A stretch of 64,000 nt of DNA, from contig CBIHON010000009.1 in NCBI GenBank assembly GCA_966211965.1, positions 1-64,000 on the forward strand, in the 5' to 3' direction. Below are positions 8,311-16,639 of this stretch, piece by piece. Made by a program: the position numbers and the translations under genes. The stretch's first letter is position 1; each line of letters starts with the position of its first letter. The stretch is from CBIHON01 sp966211965 (GTDB lineage Bacteria > Pseudomonadota > Gammaproteobacteria > Burkholderiales > Burkholderiaceae_D). The notes under the pieces are model-generated. The model was not told the DNA's origin, ran no database searches, and saw only the letters and a list, made by a program, of their open reading frames with translations.

Positions 8311-10170
8311 CTAATGCAATTGTTTGTAAATGTCTTCCGCCAATTGACGCGAAATGCCTTCGACCGACGCCAAATCCTCCACACTGGCATCGACCACACC
8401 ACGCAAGCCTCCAAAGCGCGCCAGCAGCTTTTGACGGCGTTTGGCCCCTATCCCTTCAATCTCTTCCAATCGCGACGTCTGACGCGCTTTGGCACGTTTG
8501 GCACGCATTCCCGTGATGGCGAAGCGATGCGCCTCGTCGCGTATCTGCGCAATCAGCATCAAGGCAGCCGATTCCTTGCCCAATTCCTGTGCCTCCCGGC
8601 CATCGACGAACACCAGGGTCTCCAGCCCCACTTTGCGTCCCTCCCCTTTGGCAACCCCGACGATCAAGCTGATGTCGAGACCCAATTCAACAAATACCTG
8701 CCGCGCCATTTCAACCTGGCCCTTGCCGCCGTCGATCAATACGATATCGGGCATTACTCCATCGCCGTTCGCCACTTTTTCATAGCGTCGCATCAGCACT
8801 TGACGCATTGCGGCATAGTCATCGCCCGGCGTAATGCCGGTGATGTTGTAACGCCGGTACTCGCCGTTCTGCATCGCATGATGATGGAATACGACGCAGG
8901 AAGCCTGGGTCGCTTCCCCCTGAGTATGACTGATGTCGAAACACTCCACCCGCAAACTTTCGATATCCGCCACCTCAATGCCCAACGCATCGACCAGTGC
9001 CCGAGTGCGCGACTGCTGCGAGCCCTGTTCAGAAAGCAAGCGCGCAAGGGAAATTTCGGCGCCCTTGCCTGCCATCTCCAGCCATTGCCGGCGTTGGCCT
9101 TGCGGCTGGAATACCAGGTTGATGCGATGGCCGCATTGCTCCATCAGGGCAAGCATCAATGCCGGTTCATTAAATTCCAGATTAAGAATAAGGGTGCCTG
9201 GAATGAATTTATCAATGTAATGCTGTGCCAAAAAGGCTTTCAACACTTCCAGCGCCACTGTCTCGTCTGCAGCGGACAAGGCACTGTCCACATGCGTCGG
9301 GAAATACGCACGGTCGCCAAGATGGCGTCCGCCGCGCACCATTGCCAGATTGACGCAGGCCCGACCGCCCTGCACGATGACGGCAATGATATCGATGTCA
9401 GCATCCCCGCCGGTCTCCATGGTTTGTTGATGGAGGACACGCGACAATGCGGAAATCTGGTTGCGTACTGCGGCAGCCTGTTCAAATTTAAGCTCCGACG
9501 CGTAAGCCTGCATTTTTGCCTGCAATACTTCCAGCACTTCTGTTTGCCGCCCACGCAAAAACTTGGCTGCATTCTCGACGTCCAGCGCATAATCTTCCGG
9601 GCTGATTGCGTTGACACACGGCGCGCTGCAACGATGAATCTGGTGCAGCAGGCAAGGCCTGGTGCGGTTGGCAAACACTGAATCTTCGCAGGTGCGCAAC
9701 AGAAATACCTTCTGCAGAATCTGCATCGATTCCTTGACCGCCCAGGCGCTGGGAAATGGTCCGAAATATTGGTTCTTCTTATCGACGGCGCCGCGATAAT
9801 ATGCCATGCGCGGAGCATCCTGGCCGGTAATTTTCAGGTATGGATACGACTTATCGTCGCGAAACAGGATATTGAACCGCGGCTGCAGCGTCTTGATCAG
9901 GTTGTTTTCAAGAATCAGCGCTTCGGCCTCGCTACGCGTCACTGTGGTCTCCAGTCTCGCAATCCGTTCCACCATCATCGCGATGCGAGAACTGGTCACC
10001 GTCTTTTGAAAATAGCTGGAGACCCGCTTCTTCAAATCGCGAGCCTTACCGACATACAACACATTGTTGTCCGCATCGAAATAGCGGTATACGCCCGGCA
10101 GGTGCGGCAACTTGGCGACGGTGTCCAGAACCACCGCGCGCGGATCGGGAGTAATGGATTCAGACATCAT
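8311..10170 (-). CDS. uvrC: Excinuclease ABC subunit C
   Basis: UvrC makes the dual incision around bulky DNA lesions in nucleotide excision repair with UvrA and UvrB. The 619-residue protein shows, in order, the GIY-YIG nuclease domain (GVYRYFDADNNVLYVGKARD near the N-terminus), the UVR domain that contacts UvrB (ELKFEQAAAVRNQISAL), the RNase H-like endonuclease domain (ECFDISHTQGE) and C-terminal helix-hairpin-helix motifs (EIEGIGAKRRQKLL, VEGIS). I chose the tandem ATG at 10170/10167, preceded by CAGGA; an in-frame start at 10206 would add 12 residues. pgsA follows after 97 bp. Confidence 0.96.
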   Translation of the reverse strand: MMSESITPDPRAVVLDTVAKLPHLPGVYRYFDADNNVLYVGKARDLKKRVSSYFQKTVTSSRIAMMVERIARLETTVTRSEAEALILENNLIKTLQPRFNILFRDDKSYPYLKITGQDAPRMAYYRGAVDKKNQYFGPFPSAWAVKESMQILQKVFLLRTCEDSVFANRTRPCLLHQIHRCSAPCVNAISPEDYALDVENAAKFLRGRQTEVLEVLQAKMQAYASELKFEQAAAVRNQISALSRVLHQQTMETGGDADIDIIAVIVQGGRACVNLAMVRGGRHLGDRAYFPTHVDSALSAADETVALEVLKAFLAQHYIDKFIPGTLILNLEFNEPALMLALMEQCGHRINLVFQPQGQRRQWLEMAGKGAEISLARLLSEQGSQQSRTRALVDALGIEVADIESLRVECFDISHTQGEATQASCVVFHHHAMQNGEYRRYNITGITPGDDYAAMRQVLMRRYEKVANGDGVMPDIVLIDGGKGQVEMARQVFVELGLDISLIVGVAKGEGRKVGLETLVFVDGREAQELGKESAALMLIAQIRDEAHRFAITGMRAKRAKARQTSRLEEIEGIGAKRRQKLLARFGGLRGVVDASVEDLASVEGISRQLAEDIYKQLH

Positions 10171-10215
10171 TGAAACTGTATCCTGAACAATGCAAGGCTG
10201 CGCCACCGGAGAGCA

Positions 10216-11271
10216 TCATAGCAAGTCGAGCGAACGCAGAGCCTCTTTTGCTGCATCATAACGCGCGTCCCGCTGCAACGCATCCCAACTTATTGCAGAA
10301 ACGGACGGCACCAGCCCCGCGATGCGCTGAGCAGACACCGCGGCAGCCGCAGTATCTTTGATTTTCAACCCGGCAAGCAATTGATCCGCCTTGTCGGGCG
10401 CATTACAAATCAAAACCATGTCGCAGCCCGCCGCCAAAGCGGCCTGCGCGCCATCAACGACGCCGCCGGCAACGCTGGCGCCTTCCATGCTGAGATCATC
10501 ACTGAAAATGACCCCCTGAAAACCCATGTCCTTACGCAGCATCGACAACCATTTTTTGGAGAACCCTGCAGGATGTTTATCCACCTTCGGATAAATCACA
10601 TGCGCCGGCATCACGCCAGAGAGACCGAGACCAAGCCAGCCGTAAGGCGCCGCATCTTCCGCCAAAATTTCCTTCAGGTTGCGCTCATCCACCGGAATCG
10701 CGATATGCGAATCGGCCTTGACGAAACCATGGCCGGGAAAATGTTTGCCGCAATTCGCCATGCCGGCCAGGGCCAAACCGTGATTCAGGCTTTTCGCCAG
10801 CAGGGTCACCACACGCGCATCGCGATGGAAAGCACGATCGCCGATCACGCCAGACTCGCCGTAGTCGAGGTCAAGCACCGGTGTGAATGACAAATCGACG
10901 CCGCATGCGCGCAACTCGGCAGCGAGAATGAAACCGATATCGGTTGCAGCCTTGGTTGCCGCCAGCACGTCACGATCCCACAACTCGCCCAGTTTGCGCA
11001 TTGCAGGCAACTTGGTAAAGCCATCGGTTTTGAAGCGTTGCACGCGCCCCCCCTCATGATCGACTGCGATCAACACGCCGGGATGTGCGGCATGGATGGC
11101 ACAGGTCAACTCTGTGAGTTGCTGGCGATTTTCGTAATTGCGCGCAAACAAAATGACGCCGCCAGTCAAAGGATGCTGGATACGGCCTATGTCACCGGCG
11201 CTTAATGTGAGACCAACCACGTCGAGCATGACCGGGCCGAGCTTGGAATTTTCATGTGTTGCTACTCGCAT
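10216..11271 (-). CDS. nagZ: Beta-N-acetylhexosaminidase NagZ
   Basis: NagZ (glycoside hydrolase family 3) removes N-acetylglucosamine from anhydromuramyl peptides in the cytoplasm during peptidoglycan recycling. The 351-residue protein has GGVILFARNY, LIAVDHEGGRVQR, the KHFPGHG-x4-DSH loop whose His/Asp pair is the catalytic acid/base unit, and the nucleophile Asp in FSDDLSMEGA. Its ATG at 11271 overlaps the 3' end of acpS by 10 bp, indicating translational coupling. Lack of a signal peptide fits a cytoplasmic enzyme. Confidence 0.96.
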   Translation of the reverse strand: MRVATHENSKLGPVMLDVVGLTLSAGDIGRIQHPLTGGVILFARNYENRQQLTELTCAIHAAHPGVLIAVDHEGGRVQRFKTDGFTKLPAMRKLGELWDRDVLAATKAATDIGFILAAELRACGVDLSFTPVLDLDYGESGVIGDRAFHRDARVVTLLAKSLNHGLALAGMANCGKHFPGHGFVKADSHIAIPVDERNLKEILAEDAAPYGWLGLGLSGVMPAHVIYPKVDKHPAGFSKKWLSMLRKDMGFQGVIFSDDLSMEGASVAGGVVDGAQAALAAGCDMVLICNAPDKADQLLAGLKIKDTAAAAVSAQRIAGLVPSVSAISWDALQRDARYDAAKEALRSLDLL

Positions 11272-11660
11272 TTTTTCTCCACGATTACAAAGGCTACCGC
11301 GTACTCGGCCTCATCGGTAATCGATACCAAAGCACTCAGCCCCTGTTGTTCCATCAATTCTTTTAGCGCGCCGCCGACTACGGCAACCGGCTTGCCGCTC
11401 GGCGCATTCAGTACCTGCATCGCGCGCCAGGTCATCGGCATCCTCATGCCAAGGCCAAGTGCCTTGGAAAACGCCTCCTTCGCTGCGAAGCGCGTAGCCA
11501 GAAAGCGAACGCCGCGCGCTTCGACTTTTGCCTTGCGGCGCAGGTATTTTTCGAACTCTTCCGGCCCGAGAATTTTTTCAGCGAAGCGGTCGCCATTGCG
11601 GGCGAGTGCCGCTTCGATACGGGAGATCTGGACAATGTCGGTACCTAGGCCGTAGATCAT
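11262..11660 (-). CDS. acpS: Holo-[acyl-carrier-protein] synthase
   Basis: AcpS transfers 4'-phosphopantetheine from CoA to the serine of acyl carrier protein. The 132-residue length is typical. The magnesium-binding motif GTDIVQISR is at the N-terminus and the second signature FAAKEAFSKALG is central. It overlaps pdxJ by 4 bp upstream (ATGA) and nagZ downstream. It would be expected to activate the housekeeping AcpP at 24724-24963 and perhaps the island carrier protein at 43076-43303. Confidence 0.97.
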   Translation of the reverse strand: MIYGLGTDIVQISRIEAALARNGDRFAEKILGPEEFEKYLRRKAKVEARGVRFLATRFAAKEAFSKALGLGMRMPMTWRAMQVLNAPSGKPVAVVGGALKELMEQQGLSALVSITDEAEYAVAFVIVEKKCE

Positions 11661-12436
11661 TTTGTGTGCTTATTCTGGAGGCTTGCCAGGCGCGCCGTGA
11701 CCATAATCGCTTTCATTTCGCGCACTGCATTTTGCCAGCCCACGAACACGGCATGCGCAACGATGGCATGCCCGATGTTGAGTTCGGCGATTCCCGGGAT
11801 CGCTGCAATCGCCTGTACATTGCTGTAATGCAAGCCGTGGCCGGCGTTGACTTTTAGGCCGCGCTTGATGCCCTCCAGCACAGCTTGCCGCATCCGCTCC
11901 AGCTCTAATCCCCGCCCGATTTCGGTTTGGGCATCGGCGTAGCGCCCGGTATGCAATTCAATGACGCCTGCCCCGGCTTCGACGGCAGCTTGAATCTGAG
12001 CAACATTGGCATCGATGAAGAGGCAGACCCGGATTCCTTCTGCCTGCAATTGCCTGACTGCTGCCTGCACTTGCGTGAAATATTTGATGACATCCAAACC
12101 GCCTTCGGTAGTCACTTCCTCACGCCGTTCCGGCACCAAGCAAACATCATGCGGTTTAATGCGACAGGCGAAATCGATCATTTCGACAGTCACAGCCGAT
12201 TCGAGATTCATACGCGTGCAGAGTTGCGGGCGGATCGCTGCCACATCGGCATCTTTGATGTGACGCCGATCTTCGCGCAGGTGCAAGGTAATCGCATCGG
12301 CTCCGGCCTGTTCCGCCAGCACGGCCGCTTGCAGCGGATCGGGATAAACCGTGCCGCGCGCATTGCGCAGCGTGGCGACATGGTCGATATTGACGCCCAG
12401 ATCAATAACTGGACTATGCGGCTGCAGGAAGCTCAT
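11657..12436 (-). CDS. pdxJ: Pyridoxine 5'-phosphate synthase
   Basis: PdxJ condenses 3-amino-1-hydroxyacetone phosphate with deoxyxylulose 5-phosphate to pyridoxine phosphate (vitamin B6 synthesis). The 259-residue TIM-barrel protein shows the family's LGVNIDHVATLRNARG start, ITLHLREDRRHI, VCLVPERREEVTTEGG and VNAGHGL. It sits in the conserved order recO-pdxJ-acpS and overlaps acpS by 4 bp. Confidence 0.97.
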   Translation of the reverse strand: MSFLQPHSPVIDLGVNIDHVATLRNARGTVYPDPLQAAVLAEQAGADAITLHLREDRRHIKDADVAAIRPQLCTRMNLESAVTVEMIDFACRIKPHDVCLVPERREEVTTEGGLDVIKYFTQVQAAVRQLQAEGIRVCLFIDANVAQIQAAVEAGAGVIELHTGRYADAQTEIGRGLELERMRQAVLEGIKRGLKVNAGHGLHYSNVQAIAAIPGIAELNIGHAIVAHAVFVGWQNAVREMKAIMVTARLASLQNKHTK

Positions 12437-12457
12437 AAGGCGGATTATAGTGATGAG

Positions 12458-13282
12458 TTATAGCTGCATCAAATCCAGCAAGATCTGCCGCGTGTTGAGC
12501 GGCGCTCCGCCCAGATGATGTGCCAGCAAAAATCGCATCAGAAATTTGCTTTGTGTTTGCGTCGTACTATCGCCGTAATCCTCACGCTCCATGTCAAGCA
12601 GCGTCTTGCCCGAGACGCGTGGCCAGGTATCGGAGGGAAACGCCAAACGCGGTCCGCGTTCCGGATCGACTACATAAATCTGGTCTGCATCGATCGCTTG
12701 CCTAGTCGCAGTACAGATCGTCAAATCGCTTGCGACGCCTGTCTGCTTGAGCAAAGAAAGTTCAAATTTCCGCAGAACGATGGGCGCCGGTTCATCGTGC
12801 GCAAGCTGATTCAACGTCGCTACGTAATGATCAAAGAGAGCCGGATGCGGATCGTCGCGCGCCAGCAGTTTGACCAGCAATTCGTTCAGATAAAAGCCGC
12901 AGAGCAAGGCTGATTTTTCCAGGGGCAAAAGGCCGCCGACCCATTCTGCGGCGATCAAGGTCCGCACTTCGGATTTGCCGCTCCAGCCAAGCGACAGTGG
13001 CTGGAAGGTTTGCAACACCCCTCGCAATTTCGAATGCGGCCGTTTGGCTCCTTTGGCCATTAAGGCAATTCTGCCGTAGCCACGCGAAAACACCTCGACA
13101 ATCAGGCTGGTTTCTTTGTAAGGATAGCTATGCAAGACAAAGCCAGGCTGCTGCACGACGCGGTTGTCTTTTTCGGAAGAAGATTTGATACGCTTGGCCG
13201 AACCAGTCACCTGTAGCGCTGATGAACCATCTGATGCAGCAAGAACCTGCCGTTCAGCATGCGATGCGGATTTTGGTTCCAT
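12458..13282 (-). CDS. recO: DNA repair protein RecO
   Basis: RecO helps load RecA on SSB-coated gaps with RecR. The protein has the OB-fold start (GFVLHSYPYKETSLIVEVFS, GRIALMAKGAKRP) and the helical C-terminal domain. The start is uncertain: ATG 13282, with GGAG and AAGG upstream, gives 274 residues and already leaves about 40 low-complexity residues before the OB fold; an in-frame ATG at 13348 would add 22 residues but has no good ribosome-binding site. E. coli RecO has 242 residues. It follows era closely in the era-recO-pdxJ order. Confidence 0.92.
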   Translation of the reverse strand: MEPKSASHAERQVLAASDGSSALQVTGSAKRIKSSSEKDNRVVQQPGFVLHSYPYKETSLIVEVFSRGYGRIALMAKGAKRPHSKLRGVLQTFQPLSLGWSGKSEVRTLIAAEWVGGLLPLEKSALLCGFYLNELLVKLLARDDPHPALFDHYVATLNQLAHDEPAPIVLRKFELSLLKQTGVASDLTICTATRQAIDADQIYVVDPERGPRLAFPSDTWPRVSGKTLLDMEREDYGDSTTQTQSKFLMRFLLAHHLGGAPLNTRQILLDLMQL

Positions 13283-13360
13283 CGTGCCCTTACTCTCCGG
13301 ATCTGAGGGATCAAGTCCGGATTTAACACCAGCAATACGCAGGCCCATCGTACGAAACTT

Positions 13361-14263
13361 TTATTCGTAACCGTACGCGCGCAGTCCGGCTTCGTTGTCA
13401 GCCCAACCGGATTTCACCTTGACCCAGACTTCGAGATACACCGGCCCACCGAAAAGCCGCTCCATATCGAGCCGGGCTTGCGTCGAAATATCTTTCAGGC
13501 GTGCGCCCTTCTGTCCAATTACCATCGATTTGTGGGTATCCCGCTCTACCAGAATAGCGGCGAACACTCGGCGCAGATCGCCTTCTTGCTCGAATTTTTC
13601 AATCAAGACTGTGCTGGTATAAGGCAGCTCATCACCGACAAATCGAAAAACTTTTTCACGCACAATTTCAGCCGCAAGAAATTTTTCGCTGCGATCAGTA
13701 ATATCGTCTTCACCGAACACCGGTGGATTGACGGGAAGATATTTCTTAATCTCGCCCTGGAGATTATCGAGCTGGAAGCGCAACTTGGCAGAAACTGGAA
13801 CGACTGCCGAAAAATTATGCTTGGAGACAATCTGCTGTGCGAAAGGAAGCAGTACAGCCTTATCTTTCATCCGATCCGATTTGTTGATGACCAAGATGCA
13901 GGGCACATTCTTCGGAATCAAATCCAGCACCTGCTGGTCCGCTGGACCGAAAGTTCCAGCCTCGATCAAATACAGAATCACATCCGACGCGGTGAGCGTA
14001 TTGGTCACGGTGCGATTCAATGTCTTGTTGAGGGCGTTCGAATGGCGAGTCTGGAAACCCGGAGTATCGACGTAAACGAATTGGGCATCAGCGATGGTTT
14101 GAATTCCGGTAATGCGATGCCGCGTGGTTTGCGCCTTGCGCGATGTAATACTGATTTTGGCGCCGATCAGCGCATTCATCAAGGTCGATTTACCGACGTT
14201 GGGACGCCCAACGATAGCGATATAACCGCAGCGGAATTCAGAGGATGCAGCAGATTCAGTCAT
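13361..14263 (-). CDS. era: GTPase Era
   Basis: Era is an essential GTPase that binds the 3' end of 16S rRNA and assists 30S maturation. The 300-residue protein has the G1 motif GRPNVGKST, the switch region TTRHRITGI, G3 DTPGF, G4 NKSD, and a C-terminal KH domain containing ERDTHKSMVIGQKG. Its start overlaps the rnc stop by 4 bp (ATGA), the near-universal rnc-era coupling. Confidence 0.98.
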   Translation of the reverse strand: MTESAASSEFRCGYIAIVGRPNVGKSTLMNALIGAKISITSRKAQTTRHRITGIQTIADAQFVYVDTPGFQTRHSNALNKTLNRTVTNTLTASDVILYLIEAGTFGPADQQVLDLIPKNVPCILVINKSDRMKDKAVLLPFAQQIVSKHNFSAVVPVSAKLRFQLDNLQGEIKKYLPVNPPVFGEDDITDRSEKFLAAEIVREKVFRFVGDELPYTSTVLIEKFEQEGDLRRVFAAILVERDTHKSMVIGQKGARLKDISTQARLDMERLFGGPVYLEVWVKVKSGWADNEAGLRAYGYE

Positions 14264-15231
14264 GCGGTCTTTGAATGTGTGGAAACAATGGGATTGGCGG
14301 CTTCAGTAATCAAATCTGCCTGGGCGGGGATACTAACTTCAGCTTTTTCGTCGGGTGGGGATTCAGATTTGATGTCGTTTTTTTCATCTGCCTTGCACTC
14401 AGCTTTGTCCTCGCTTTTCTGCTCGGCCTTAGAGGTTCTGCCTGGCGGTTTGGACATTTCCTCGATCGGTGCATCAGCTTGAATAGTTGCAATCCCGGCA
14501 AGTTTGAGCTGGGCCGTGCGCGGCTTGCTCTTGCGGCCACTGCCCGGCGCTTTCACCAAAGCAGCTTGCACCGCCTCCAAAGCCAATTTGGCCGCCGCCT
14601 GTTCACCGGCGCGCCGACTGCCGCCTGTCCCGAATACCTGAATATCTAATTTCGGCACCAAGCATTCGATCTCAAATTCCTGGTTATGCGCCGCCCCATG
14701 CGTAGCAACCACGTTATATTGCGGCAATGCGATTTTTTTGCCTTGCAAGTATTCCTGCAACAAGGTTTTGGCATCCTTACCCAGTGTTTTCGGGTCAACC
14801 GAATCGAGAATGGGAATATAAAGCGCCCGAATCACGTCCCGCGCGGTATCGAATCCGGCATCCAGAAAAATGGCTCCAAATAAGGCTTCAAGCGTGTCAG
14901 CCAGAATGGACGGCCGCCTGAAGCCACCTGACTTCAACTCCCCTTCACCTAAGCGTAAGAATTGATAAAGTTCAAGACGTTGAGCGATTTCATATAGCGA
15001 TTGTTGCTTGACCAAATTAGCGCGCAAACGTGACAAATCACCTTCATCGATTTTGCTGTAACGATCAAACAACAGCGAAGCAACGACACAATTCAAAATC
15101 GAATCGCCGAGAAACTCCAAGCGCTCATTATGCAAACTGCTATGGCTGCGATGCGTCAAGGCTTGCTGCAACAATGCCTGCTCTCTGAACGTATGGCCTA
15201 GCCGGTTTTGCAATAACATCACATCCATCAT
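14260..15231 (-). CDS. rnc: Ribonuclease III with long C-terminal tail
   Basis: RNase III cuts double-stranded RNA, processing rRNA precursors and mRNA hairpins. The catalytic domain carries the signature NERLEFLGDSIL and the second acidic cluster in DTLEALFGAIFLDAG; the dsRNA-binding domain follows (LQEYLQGKKIALPQYNVV to about residue 225). At 323 residues it is about 95 longer than E. coli RNase III. The extra tail is rich in Lys, Glu, Ser and Pro, of low complexity and probably disordered. Three start codons lie close together (15231, 15228, 15219). Confidence 0.96.
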   Translation of the reverse strand: MMDVMLLQNRLGHTFREQALLQQALTHRSHSSLHNERLEFLGDSILNCVVASLLFDRYSKIDEGDLSRLRANLVKQQSLYEIAQRLELYQFLRLGEGELKSGGFRRPSILADTLEALFGAIFLDAGFDTARDVIRALYIPILDSVDPKTLGKDAKTLLQEYLQGKKIALPQYNVVATHGAAHNQEFEIECLVPKLDIQVFGTGGSRRAGEQAAAKLALEAVQAALVKAPGSGRKSKPRTAQLKLAGIATIQADAPIEEMSKPPGRTSKAEQKSEDKAECKADEKNDIKSESPPDEKAEVSIPAQADLITEAANPIVSTHSKTA

Positions 15232-15242
15232 TGTCTCTTACG

Positions 15243-15638
15243 CTATTGTTCCGCGACTTTTTTCTTGTTGACTAACTGCGTCTTTGCCGTCGTTCCTTCA
15301 TACTCAAGCAACAAGCTGGCCGGTCCAAACAGAGGGATTTTTTTCTGGTAGGCGAAGCTGACCTCGATATCGTCCCCGTTTTTGCTGATCTCCAAGTCTT
15401 TACTGGAAATTGACTCGATATACCCAACCTCCGCCTGTTTGTCGAACGCTGTTTTAATTGTGGCTACCGATGTCCCGGATGCCTTAGCGACCGCTATTGC
15501 TTTTTTTATCGACATATACTCGGCAACCGTGGGAAAAACTTTCATCGCCACTACCGCCATTAACCCAATAATTACCAAAACAAAAATCAAGCCAACCAAT
15601 GAAAGACCGCTTTGCTTCGTTTTTTGTTGCAATGCCAT
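15243..15638 (-). CDS. DUF4845 membrane protein
   Basis: This 131-residue protein has one N-terminal membrane segment (about residues 12-33, GLSLVGLIFVLVIIGLMAVV), resembling a pilin-like helix, followed by a small periplasmic domain. DUF4845 proteins are commonly encoded between lepB and rnc in betaproteobacteria, as here. The function is unknown. The start at 15638 is the only good ATG before the hydrophobic segment. Confidence 0.85.
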   Translation of the reverse strand: MALQQKTKQSGLSLVGLIFVLVIIGLMAVVAMKVFPTVAEYMSIKKAIAVAKASGTSVATIKTAFDKQAEVGYIESISSKDLEISKNGDDIEVSFAYQKKIPLFGPASLLLEYEGTTAKTQLVNKKKVAEQ

Positions 15639-15715
15639 TTACAAACTCCCTGTATATATGCCTTGCCAACAAATTTATATAAGCAAGACTTTTCCAATAT
15701 GAGAATATCTTTCAC

Positions 15716-16639
15716 TTATTGAAAACCGCCAATTCGCTTCAAATTACTCGGAAAATTGCTCAAGTTCATCCAAACAAAAAATGCTTTCCCCACTATATTT
15801 TGATCCGGTACAAATCCCCAATAGCGACTATCCAGGCTGTTATCCCGATTATCCCCCATCATGAAGTAATGTCCAGCAGGGACCGTACAGGCAAATCCTT
15901 CTGCGTTATAGGTGCACAAGTCGCGCTGTGGAAAATTATGCGGATTCGCAACGAAAGCAGGCATTCTCTCATCAGTGACAAGCCTATGTTCCACTCCCGT
16001 CAAGTTTTCGGAAAACTGTTTGGAGTAACTCAAGTGTTCCTCATCCAAATAATCAGGCAATGTTTGGTAAGAAAGTTCTTTACCATTCACCGTTAAGCGC
16101 TTGTTTTTATAGACTATTCTATCACCCGGGACGCCAACAACACGTTTGATATAGTCAAGCGAGGTATCTTCAGGATATTTGAACACCATCACGTCGCCAC
16201 GCTGGGGGTTATTCACCTCAACAATTTTCTTGTTGAGGATAGGAAGACGAATGCCATAAGTAAATTTATTCACTAGGATCAGATCGCCAATCAACAGTGT
16301 CGGCACCATTGAACTCGAAGGGATCTTGAAGGGCTCATACAAGAACGAGCGCAAAAAAAACACGAGCGCAATGACAGGAAAAAAACTACCGGAATATTCA
16401 ACCCAAGTCGGCTGCCGAAGAATGCTGGCCTCCAATGCTGCACGCCCGCCCTCCTCCAGTTTGATGCCGTCCACTCTCAGCTTCGCATTGCGGCCATCAA
16501 ATTCAGCCAACGCAAGATCAGCTTTAGCGCGGCGCTGCTTCGCCAAATAAAACACGTCCAGAAACCAGATGACACCGGTTACGATTGTCAGAACAAACAG
16601 GATTAATGCGAAATTACCTAGGATTGCTTGCAAATTCAT
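15716..16639 (-). CDS. lepB: Signal peptidase I
   Basis: LepB removes signal peptides from exported preproteins at the periplasmic face of the inner membrane. The 307-residue protein has two N-terminal membrane segments (about residues 8-30 and 85-100). The catalytic Ser110 is in IPSSSMVPTL and the general base Lys165 in DYIKRVVGVPGD; the conserved GDNRDNSLDSRYWG box is near the C-terminus. Its start overlaps the lepA stop by 4 bp, the usual lepA-lepB coupling. Confidence 0.98.
   Translation of the reverse strand: MNLQAILGNFALILFVLTIVTGVIWFLDVFYLAKQRRAKADLALAEFDGRNAKLRVDGIKLEEGGRAALEASILRQPTWVEYSGSFFPVIALVFFLRSFLYEPFKIPSSSMVPTLLIGDLILVNKFTYGIRLPILNKKIVEVNNPQRGDVMVFKYPEDTSLDYIKRVVGVPGDRIVYKNKRLTVNGKELSYQTLPDYLDEEHLSYSKQFSENLTGVEHRLVTDERMPAFVANPHNFPQRDLCTYNAEGFACTVPAGHYFMMGDNRDNSLDSRYWGFVPDQNIVGKAFFVWMNLSNFPSNLKRIGGFQ

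Noticed and set aside
8314..9681. 455-codon plus-strand frame opposite uvrC
   Set aside because: No recognisable domain; uvrC on the minus strand has all its motifs.
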